A stretch of DNA of 5,915 bases from DASWHF01 sp036393295. GTDB lineage: Bacteria; Pseudomonadota; Gammaproteobacteria; Acidiferrobacterales; UBA6901. The position numbers and the translations under genes are program-made. The notes beneath the pieces were generated by a model. That model was not told where the DNA came from. It worked only from the letters and a program-made list of their open reading frames with translations, and made no database searches. This document shows, in pieces, positions 1-5,600 of the stretch. The stretch lies in contig DASWHF010000106.1 of NCBI GenBank assembly GCA_036393295.1, positions 1 through 5,915 of the forward strand, in the 5' to 3' direction. Numbering within the stretch: position 1 is the first letter of the stretch; each line of letters starts with the position of its first letter.

Positions 1-59
1 CCCCCGCCGGCCCACGCCGTGCAGACTGATCATCCTCGCAGGGAATCGCTGCCGTGCCC

Positions 60-83
60 GGCGGGGCTGGAAGCCCCGCCTAC
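60..83 (-). repeat. REP-like palindrome with GTAG head
   Basis: On the minus strand the sequence reads GTAG followed by a perfect hairpin. The arms GGCGGGGCT (60-68 on plus) and AGCCCCGCC (72-80) are 9 bp long and are separated by a 3-base loop. The TAG of the thioredoxin-like gene's stop codon lies within the GTAG head. Known: REP elements mobilised by RAYT (TnpA-REP) proteins typically combine a GTAG or GTGG tetranucleotide with a short GC-rich palindrome. No T-run follows on either strand, so a classical intrinsic terminator is less likely, though the hairpin could still stabilise the 3' end of the mRNA. Only one copy is visible here, so the repeat identity is inferred. Confidence 0.5.
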
Positions 84-343
84 AAATCCATTGATGCGTC
101 GGCCGCGTCGAGTATCTCCAGGGCCTGCTGGCGCGTTTGGACGCCGATCGCCTTGAGGCTGCCGTCGACGAGCACCGCCGGAATGGTCTTGAGCTTGAGG
201 CGCGCGGCCAGCGCCCGGCCCTCGGGCTGCGCCAGGCCGACCACCGCCAGGTCGATGCCGCGTTCGGCCGCGACCTCGCGCCAGACCTTTTCCGCCTGGT
301 CGCAGGAGGCGCACCAGTCGGAAACCATCAATGTCACCTGCAT
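80..343 (-). CDS. small thioredoxin-fold protein with CxxC
   Basis: This gene encodes an 87-residue single-domain thioredoxin/glutaredoxin-like protein, probably cytoplasmic because no signal peptide or membrane helix is visible. The N-terminal strand MQVTLMVSDW leads straight into the redox motif WCASC (Cys11 and Cys14). The conserved TIPAVLVDG segment (about 53-61) supplies the cis-proline (Pro55) expected beside the active site. The length is short compared with classical thioredoxin (about 105-110 residues) and fits glutaredoxin-sized 'thioredoxin family protein' members. The start at 343 is chosen because an excellent Shine-Dalgarno (GGAGGAGG) lies 7 bases upstream. A longer reading from 445 would run through that site and the promoter palindrome. 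The gene diverges from dnr and shares its regulatory region, which hints at co-regulation under nitrosative or low-oxygen stress. The substrate is unknown. Confidence 0.9.
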   Translation of the reverse strand: MQVTLMVSDWCASCDQAEKVWREVAAERGIDLAVVGLAQPEGRALAARLKLKTIPAVLVDGSLKAIGVQTRQQALEILDAADASMDL

Positions 344-350
344 GCTACGC

Positions 351-358
351 CCTCCTCC
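351..358 (-). promoter_or_regulatory. strong ribosome binding site deciding the thioredoxin-like start
   Basis: The minus strand reads GGAGGAGG here, 7 bases before the ATG at 343. It is the strongest Shine-Dalgarno match in the window and fixes the start of the thioredoxin-like gene. Confidence 0.85.
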
Positions 359-415
359 GTTCCGCGCGAAACGCCGGCCGGCGATTCCTGCCCGGCTCCA
401 GTTTCGACCGGGTCT

Positions 416-421
416 ACGATA
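416..421 (-). promoter_or_regulatory. candidate -10 of the thioredoxin-like gene
   Basis: TATCGT on the minus strand matches 4 of 6 positions of TATAAT. It starts 23 bp beyond the edge of the 445-458 palindrome, so the palindrome centre would be near -41.5 of the predicted start point (about 409-410). That is the spacing of a class II Crp/Fnr-activated promoter, and the same gap is seen at the flavoprotein promoter. The weak hexamer is what one expects of an activator-dependent promoter. Inference from spacing only. Confidence 0.4.
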
Positions 422-444
422 AGAAACCGGGGGCCGAATGGGCA

Positions 445-458
445 TTGACCTGGGTCAA
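445..458. promoter_or_regulatory. Fnr/Dnr box, perfect palindrome
   Basis: TTGACCTGGGTCAA is a perfect inverted repeat (TTGACC / GGTCAA around TG) of the Fnr/Dnr family type TTGAY-N4-RTCAA. It lies in the 145-bp region between the divergent thioredoxin-like gene and dnr. The adjacent regulator keeps the E-x-x-S-R recognition residues known to read TTGA half-sites, so it is the natural candidate ligand. Toward the thioredoxin-like gene the spacing suits class II activation. Toward dnr the right arm falls where the -35 element would be, which suggests autoregulation of either sign. Confidence 0.8.
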
Positions 459-476
459 TCGGACCGACAGACGCGC

Positions 477-482
477 TACAAT
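477..482 (+). promoter_or_regulatory. candidate -10 of dnr
   Basis: TACAAT matches 5 of 6 positions of TATAAT. It lies 18 bp after GGTCAA, the right arm of the palindrome, which would occupy the -35 position. Only 6 bases separate the hexamer from the ATG at 489. Transcription from here would begin at or next to the start codon, giving a leaderless or nearly leaderless mRNA. No Shine-Dalgarno is visible before this ATG. Confidence 0.5.
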
Positions 483-488
483 AGCCGT

Positions 489-1220
489 ATGACCGACCTG
501 ACCCCCGCCTGCAACGAGCTCAAGCGCGCGCATCTGTTCGCCCAGGCCGACGACGCCCAGCTCGCCGCCATGACCCGCGCGATGCACGCGCTCAGGCTCG
601 ACGCCGGCGATACGCTGTTCAATCACGGCCAGCCGGCCGAGCGGTTCTTCTTCGTGCGCAGCGGCCAGATCAAGCTGTTCCGCCTGTCGCCCGAGGGCCA
701 GGAGAAGATCATCGAGATCATCCAGCCGGGCCAGACCTTCGCCGAGGCGGTGATGTTCATGGGCAACAAGGGCCGCTACCCGGTGAACGCCCAGGCGGTG
801 ACCGATGCCGAGCTCTATGCCTTCGAGCAGAAGGCGTTTCTCAGGATGCTGGCGGAATCGACCGAGATCAGCTTCGGCATGCTGGCATCGATGAGCCGGC
901 GCCTGCACATGCTGGTCAACCAGATCGAGAGCCTGACGCTGCAGAACGCGACCTACCGGCTGGTGGCCTACCTGCTGGAACAGATCCCGAAGGACGTCGT
1001 GCAGTCGCCGGAGGTCCAGCTCACCACGCCCAAGGGCGTGATCGCCGCGCGGCTGGCCATCCAGCCCGAGACCTTCTCGCGCATCCTGGCCAAGCTCAAG
1101 AAGCGCGCGCTGGTCGAGGTGCACGGCAACCATATTCTTCTGAAAGACCTGAAGGGCCTGCGCGAGCTCGTCTTCCTGCCGACGACGCGGGACGACGACG
1201 ACCCGCCCGGGATCTGTTGA
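489..1220 (+). CDS. dnr: Crp/Fnr-family regulator, Dnr subgroup
   Basis: A 243-residue DNA-binding regulator with an N-terminal cyclic-nucleotide-like beta-roll (about 15-125), a dimerisation helix (about 125-155) and a C-terminal winged helix-turn-helix. SPEGQEKIIEI, TFAEAVMFM, LTLQNATYRLV and IQPETFSRIL closely match what I recall of Pseudomonas aeruginosa Dnr (227 residues), the haem-containing NO sensor that activates denitrification genes. The recognition helix carries Glu194, Ser197 and Arg198, the E-x-x-S-R set that reads TTGA half-sites. The only cysteines are Cys8 and Cys243, so the four-cysteine oxygen-sensing iron-sulfur site of Fnr/Anr is absent. The start at 489 is chosen because family homology begins there and an earlier ATG at 438 would place the operator palindrome inside the gene. 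An acidic tail (RDDDD, 234-238) is unusual. The stop codon overlaps another box-like sequence. Subgroup assignment is strong; NO sensing itself is inferred. Confidence 0.88.
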   Translation: MTDLTPACNELKRAHLFAQADDAQLAAMTRAMHALRLDAGDTLFNHGQPAERFFFVRSGQIKLFRLSPEGQEKIIEIIQPGQTFAEAVMFMGNKGRYPVNAQAVTDAELYAFEQKAFLRMLAESTEISFGMLASMSRRLHMLVNQIESLTLQNATYRLVAYLLEQIPKDVVQSPEVQLTTPKGVIAARLAIQPETFSRILAKLKKRALVEVHGNHILLKDLKGLRELVFLPTTRDDDDPPGIC

Positions 1221-1230
1221 TACTTATTAA
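1217..1230. promoter_or_regulatory. Fnr/Dnr-like box upstream of moaB
   Basis: TTGATACTTATTAA matches 9 of 10 defined bases of the Fnr/Anr/Dnr consensus TTGAT-N4-ATCAA. It overlaps the dnr stop codon (TGA at 1218-1220) and is a conspicuously AT-rich patch in GC-rich surroundings. Its centre is only about 24 bp before the moaB ATG, and no -10 lies at class II spacing before that start. It could therefore act as an operator on read-through or local initiation, or be fortuitous. Confidence 0.4.
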
Positions 1231-1247
1231 CCGTCATCGAGCCAGCC

Positions 1248-1781
1248 ATGAGCAAATCCGAACGTCCCTTCGTCCCCCTCAACGTCGCGGTCCTGACGAT
1301 GTCGGACACGCGCACGCGCGAGAACGACACCTCCGGCGACCTGATCGAGGAACGGCTCAAGACCGCCGGCCACAAGGTGGCCGCGCGCGCGATCCTGCGC
1401 GAGGATCTCGACCGCCTGCGCGAGCAGTTCCGCGTCTGGATCGAGGACCCGGCCGTCGACGTCATCATCTCCACCGGCGGGACCGGCATGACGCAGCGCG
1501 ACCTGACGCCTGAGGCAGTGGCGCCGTTCGTCGTCAAGCGCATCCCCGGTTTCGGCGAGCTGTTCCGCATGCTGTCCTACGAGGAGATCGGCACCTCCAC
1601 CATCCAGTCGCGCGCCGACGCCTGCATCGCCGGCGGCGGCACGGTAGTGTTCATGCTGCCGGGCTCGACCGGCGCCTGCCGGCTGGGCATGGACCAGATC
1701 ATCCTCTCGCAGCTCGACGCCAGTTACCGGCCCTGCAATTTGGTCGAGCTGCTGCCGCGCATCCGCCATGAAAAAGGCTGA
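1248..1781 (+). CDS. moaB: molybdenum cofactor biosynthesis protein MoaB/MogA family
   Basis: A 177-residue cytoplasmic protein of the MoaB/MogA molybdopterin-binding fold. Family members adenylylate molybdopterin before molybdenum insertion; Escherichia coli MoaB itself is thought to be inactive. Visible signatures are LTMSDTR (16-22), NDTSG (26-30), the molybdopterin-binding TGGTG (76-80), RDLTPEA (84-90), GFGELFRMLSYEEIGTSTIQ (101-120) and the LPGS turn (137-140). The whole length aligns with E. coli MoaB, but the segment after TGGTG reads QRDLTP. It keeps an Arg-Asp as in MogA (RRDVTP), where that Asp is catalytically important, unlike E. coli MoaB. An active adenylyltransferase role is thus plausible. 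The gene follows dnr after 27 bases with no clear Shine-Dalgarno, and its 3' end overlaps moaC by 14 bp, so coupled translation is likely. Confidence 0.93.
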   Translation: MSKSERPFVPLNVAVLTMSDTRTRENDTSGDLIEERLKTAGHKVAARAILREDLDRLREQFRVWIEDPAVDVIISTGGTGMTQRDLTPEAVAPFVVKRIPGFGELFRMLSYEEIGTSTIQSRADACIAGGGTVVFMLPGSTGACRLGMDQIILSQLDASYRPCNLVELLPRIRHEKG

Positions 1782-2253
1782 CCTCACCCACTTCAACGCG
1801 CGCGGCGAGGCGCATATGGTCGACGTCGGCGGCAAGGCCGTCACCGCGCGCCAGGCGGTCGCCGAGGGGCGCATCCTCATGCGGCCCGAGACCCTGGCAT
1901 TGATCCGGCAGGGCGGCCACAAGAAGGGCGACGTGCTGGGCATCGCGCGCGTCGCCGGCATCATGGCGGCGAAGAAGACCGCCGAGCTGATCCCGCTGTG
2001 TCATCCGGTCGCGCTGACGCATGTCGAGCTCGAGCTCACCCCGGTCCCCGCGGATAACGCCGTGCACTGCCGCTGCACCGCCGCGACCAGCGGCCAGACC
2101 GGCGTCGAGATGGAGGCGCTGACCGCGGTCGGGATCGCGCTGCTCACGATCTACGACATGTGCAAGGCGGTGGACCGCGGCATGACGCTCACCGACATCC
2201 GGCTGGTGGTGAAATCCGGCGGCAAGTCGGGCGAATGGCGCCGTGGCGAGTGA
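1768..2253 (+). CDS. moaC: cyclic pyranopterin monophosphate synthase MoaC
   Basis: A 161-residue enzyme, the same length as E. coli MoaC. It converts the MoaA product (3',8-cyclo-7,8-dihydro-GTP) into cyclic pyranopterin monophosphate, the first stable intermediate of molybdenum cofactor synthesis. The family hallmarks are all present: EAHMVDV (14-20), GHKKGDVLGIARVAGI (50-65), LIPLCHP with His79 (74-80), TGVEMEALTA (111-120), the catalytic-site segment YDMCKAV with Asp130 and Lys133 (129-135), and KSGGKSG near the C-terminus. The ATG lies inside the end of moaB (14-bp overlap) with no Shine-Dalgarno of its own, implying translational coupling. MoaA, MoaD, MoaE and MoeA are not in the window. 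Placement behind dnr fits cofactor supply for molybdoenzymes such as respiratory nitrate reductase, although no such enzyme is visible here. Confidence 0.97.
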   Translation: MKKADLTHFNARGEAHMVDVGGKAVTARQAVAEGRILMRPETLALIRQGGHKKGDVLGIARVAGIMAAKKTAELIPLCHPVALTHVELELTPVPADNAVHCRCTAATSGQTGVEMEALTAVGIALLTIYDMCKAVDRGMTLTDIRLVVKSGGKSGEWRRGE

Positions 2254-2309
2254 GCACGCCTGTTTATTTCGCCGCGAATTGGGAGAACAATAGGCTCACC
2301 CCTACGCAA

Positions 2310-2314
2310 AGGAG
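2310..2314 (+). promoter_or_regulatory. ribosome binding site of the DUF2892 gene
   Basis: AGGAG lies 8 bases before the ATG at 2323, a good Shine-Dalgarno that fixes the start of the small membrane protein. No convincing promoter is visible in the 69-bp gap after moaC, so read-through from moaBC is possible. Confidence 0.8.
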
Positions 2315-2322
2315 ACGGGATC

Positions 2323-2517
2323 ATGCAAACCAATGTCGGCAGTGTGGATAAGGTGATACGGGTGGTGCTGGGACTGGCGTTGTTGAGCCTGATTTTCATT
2401 CTCGAAGGCAACGCCCGCTGGCTCGGGCTGATCGGCATCGCGCCGCTGGCCACCGTGGCGATGGGCTGGTGCCCGGGCTATGCCCTGCTGGGATTGAGCA
2501 GCGCGAAGAAGAAATAG
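2323..2517 (+). CDS. small inner-membrane protein, DUF2892 / YgaP-like TM
   Basis: A 64-residue protein made almost entirely of two hydrophobic helices (about 10-27 and 33-57) joined by a short loop EGNARW, with a basic KKK end. The pattern NVGSVDKVIRVVLGLALL...GLIGIAPLATVAMGWCPGYALLGL is characteristic of the DUF2892 family, related to the transmembrane part of YgaP-type rhodanese proteins. The typical GWCP (48-51) is present, but the usual C-terminal TC is replaced here by SSAKKK. The function of stand-alone members is not established; they often occur near sulfur or redox genes. A good Shine-Dalgarno supports translation. Confidence 0.88.
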   Translation: MQTNVGSVDKVIRVVLGLALLSLIFILEGNARWLGLIGIAPLATVAMGWCPGYALLGLSSAKKK

Positions 2518-2537
2518 CCGCGCGCCGGTAAACGGCG

Positions 2538-2558
2538 GTCATTGCGAGGGCGCGCAAT
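2538..2558. repeat. GTCATTGCGAG-type dispersed repeat remnant
   Basis: GTCATTGCGAG begins here and is followed by GGCGCGCAAT. ATTGCG (2541-2546) and CGCAAT (2553-2558) form a perfect 6-bp inverted repeat around a 6-base loop. From memory, GTCATTGCGAG...GCAAT is a short palindromic intergenic repeat seen in many bacterial genomes; this copy would be compact. There is no T-run, so a terminator call is not supported. Confidence 0.4.
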
Positions 2559-2615
2559 AAACCCGTGCCGGGCGGGTGAATCCACCGCTATTCCCCGACC
2601 GGCCATCCGCCGCGC

Positions 2616-2629
2616 TTGACCTCGGACAA
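2616..2629 (+). promoter_or_regulatory. Fnr/Dnr-like box of the flavoprotein promoter
   Basis: TTGACCTCGGACAA is identical at 12 of 14 positions to the perfect palindrome in the dnr region. Its left arm is perfect and its right arm has one deviation (GACAA for GTCAA). The box ends exactly 23 bp before a perfect TATAAT, placing its centre close to -41.5. No better -35 exists at normal spacing, so activation by Dnr or an Fnr/Anr relative is the simplest reading. Confidence 0.65.
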
Positions 2630-2652
2630 TACCATCGCGGCGCCCGGCGCCT

Positions 2653-2658
2653 TATAAT
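2653..2658 (+). promoter_or_regulatory. perfect -10 of the flavoprotein gene
   Basis: TATAAT, an exact consensus hexamer in very GC-rich surroundings. It predicts a start point near 2664-2665 and a 5' leader of about 35 bases before the ATG at 2700. At 16-18 bp upstream there is no recognisable -35 hexamer, consistent with dependence on an activator at the adjacent box. Confidence 0.7.
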
Positions 2659-2699
2659 GCCCCCCTTTGTCAGCGCCGACCCCAGCCGAGTTGCCATTC

Positions 2700-5600
2700 A
2701 TGTCCGCCTTCGAACCCGCCCTCCCCGGTTACAGCTTCCAGGACCTCTTCACCCAGGAAGGCCTGGAACGCCTGGACCGCGAATACCTGGCGCGCTTCGC
2801 GCGGCGCGATGCGGCGATGCACGACCGGCTGCTGGCCTACCGGCGCGGCGATGCGCTCACGCCGCTAGCGGTGAGCGATCTGCTGCTGGCCGGCGGGCCG
2901 GTGCTCGAGGACCTGCTCGGCGAGCTGTTCGGCGTCGGCCGCGAAATCGAGGCGCTGCGCGAGCGCACCCGCGGCCACGACCCGATCTTCCAGTTCAAGA
3001 GACTCTACGTGCAGCGCCGCGCGCGCCGCCGGCTGCTGGCCAAGGATCCGCTGCCGGATTTCGCCGAACTGGATGCCTGGCTCAGCGGGGAACTGCGCGC
3101 CGCGAAGCTGGACACCGGCGACCGCGAGCTCGCGGTCGCGCGCCTCGGCCAGCCCTGGCTCGACGATGCCGAGAACCACAAGGACGAGATCGAAAAGTTG
3201 ACCCAGTGGTGCGTCCAGGCGATCAAGACACCCGAGGGCCGGGCGGCCGTGAAGGACTGGGTGAGCTTCCGCCTGCCGCAGGGCGTCGATCCCGCGCACC
3301 TGGTGCCGATCATCCCGATCGCGAACGATTCCGCCGGCCGGGTCGCCGGCCCGGCCGAGCACCTGCGCCGCCGCGACGGCTTCAAGCTCACCGACCCGCG
3401 CTTCAACGCGCGCGAGGCGCAAAACGAGATCCACTACTGCATCTACTGCCACGACCACGACGGCGACTTCTGCTCCAAGGGCTTCCCGGAGAAGAAGGGC
3501 GAGCCGGAGCGCGGCCTCAAGGCGAACGCGCTGGGCGTGACGCTCACCGGCTGCCCGTTGGAGCAGAAGATCTCCGAGATGCACGCGCTCAAGCGCGACG
3601 GCCATGTGCTGGCGCCGCTCGCCATGATCACCATCGACAACCCGCTGTGCGCCGCCACCGGGCATCGCATCTGCAACGACTGCATGAAGGGTTGCATCTA
3701 CCAGAAGCAGGACCCGGTGAACATCCCGCAGACCGAGACGCGCATCCTCACCGATGTGCTGGCGCTGCCCTGGGGCGTGGAGATCTATGACCTGTTGATA
3801 CGCTGGAACCCGTTGCGCCAGCGCCAGTGGTTGCCCAAGCCCTACACGGGGCTCAAGGCGCTGGTGCTGGGCATGGGACCGGCCGGCTTCACACTCTCGC
3901 ATTACCTGTTGATGGAAGGCTTCGCCGTGGTCGGCGTCGAGGGGCTCAAGATCGAGCCGCTGCCGGCCGAGCTGTTGAGCCATCCGATCCGCGACTACCG
4001 CGAGCTGGAAGAGGCGCTGGACGCGCGCATCATGGCCGGCTTCGGCGGCGTGGCCGAGTACGGCATCACCAATCGCTGGGACAAGAATTTCCTGAAGCTC
4101 GTATACCTGTCGCTGGCGCGGCGCCGGCATTTCCAGGTGTTCGGCGGCGTGCGCTTCGGCGGCACGCTGACCATCGAGGACGCCTGGGAACTCGGCTTCG
4201 ACCATGTCGCGATCTGCATCGGCGCCGGGCTCCCGCAGGCGCTGCCGGTCCCGGGCAGCCTGGCGCCCGGCATGCGCCAGGCGAACGATTTCCTGATGGC
4301 CTTGCAGCTATCGGGCGCGGCGCGCGCCGAGAGCCTGGCGAACCTGCAGGTGCGGCTGCCGGCGGTGGTGATCGGCGGCGGGCTGACCGGCGTCGACACC
4401 GCGACCGAGGTCGGAGCGTATTACATCGTGCAGGTCGAGAAGACCCTGGCGCGTTACGAGGCGCTGGTGGGCGCCCAGGGCGAGCCGGCCGTGCGCGCCG
4501 GCTTCGACGCCGCCGGCATCAGGATCCTCGACGAGTTCCTGGCGCACGGCCGCGCCGTGCGCGCGGAGCGCACCCGCGCCGGAAAGGCCGGCGAGGCGCC
4601 GGACTTCACCAAGCTCATCCAGCAGTGGGGCGGCGTCACCATCGCCTACCGGCGCGCCATGCAGGATTCGCCGGCCTACACGCGCAACCACGAGGAGATC
4701 ATCAAGGCCTTCGAGGAAGGGATTTACTACGCCGAAGGCCTCGATCCGAAGGAAGCGCGCGTCGACGCCGACGGCCAGGTCGATGCGCTGGTCTGCCGGC
4801 GCCTGATGCGCGGCGAGGACGGCAAGTGGGGCGATTCCGGCGAGGAGATCGCACTGCCGGCGCGCGCCATCCTGGTGGCGACCGGCGCGCGGCCCAACGT
4901 CGCCTACGAATTCGAGCACAAGGGCCACTTCGCCAAGGAGCACGGCCACTACCAGACCTTCCACGACGTCGGCGGGAGATTGGAACCCATCGCGGTCGCG
5001 CCGCACCCCAAGGTCGACGACTTCGGGCCGTTCACCTCGTACGAGCACGACGGCAAGCGCGTGAGCTTCCTCGGCGACACCCATCCGGTCTTCCACGGCA
5101 GCGTGGTCAAAGCGGTCGCCTCGGCACGCAGCATCTATCCGCATATCGTCGCGGCGATGGGCGACAAGACCGCAAATCGCGGCGTGGCCGACGAGTACCA
5201 GGGATTCCGCGCGCAGATGCAGGACCTGCTGGCGGCGCGCGTCGAGAATGTGGCGCGCATCGCGCCCGGCATCGTCGAGCTCACGGTGCGCGCGCCGATG
5301 GCGGCGCGCAAGTTCAAGCCGGGGCAGTTCTTTAGGGTGCAGACCTTCGAGAGCGGCGCGCCGGTGATCGACGGCACGCGCCTGCAGACCGAGCCGCTGG
5401 CGCTTTACGGCAGCAAGGTCGACGCCGAAGCCGGCACCGCGTCGGTGGTGGTCATGGAGAACGGCGCGAGCTCGCGGCTCATCGCCACGCTCAAGCCCGG
5501 CGACCCGATCACCTTCATGGGCCCGACCGGCGTGCGCGCCACGGTCACCGAGGGCGGCCAGACGATACTCTACGTCGGCGGCATGCTCGGTGCCGCGCAG

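Noticed and set aside
1..59. Possible end of another gene or an RNA element at the left edge
   Set aside because: No coding frame, tRNA-like fold or promoter could be supported in this short stretch.
60..80. Intrinsic terminator for the thioredoxin-like gene
   Set aside because: The stem is strong but no T-run follows on either strand. It fits a REP-like element better, although some effect on transcript ends remains possible.
438..488. Earlier ATG that would add 17 residues to Dnr
   Set aside because: The extra residues do not resemble the family N-terminus and the extension would cover the operator palindrome and the -10; the ATG at 489 fits homology.
2279..2290. TTGGGAGAACAA before the DUF2892 gene as an Fnr-type box
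   Set aside because: Half-site spacing is two bases short and the arms are poor; no matching -10 follows.
2523..2537. Hairpin CGCCG-GTAAA-CGGCG after the DUF2892 stop
   Set aside because: The stem is only 5 bp with no T-run, which is expected by chance in GC-rich DNA.
2576..3790. 404-codon plus-strand reading overlapping the start of the flavoprotein, with a similar one at 3827-5335
   Set aside because: Both lie in another frame of the flavoprotein, are Arg/Pro/Gly-rich, and would place the Fnr-like box and the -10 inside the coding sequence. The frame starting at 2700 carries all conserved motifs.
2865..4205. Long open reading on the minus strand opposite the flavoprotein gene
   Set aside because: It is antisense to a frame with clear iron-sulfur and Rossmann motifs, has repetitive His/Arg/Gly/Ala composition typical of GC-rich shadow frames, and matches no family.
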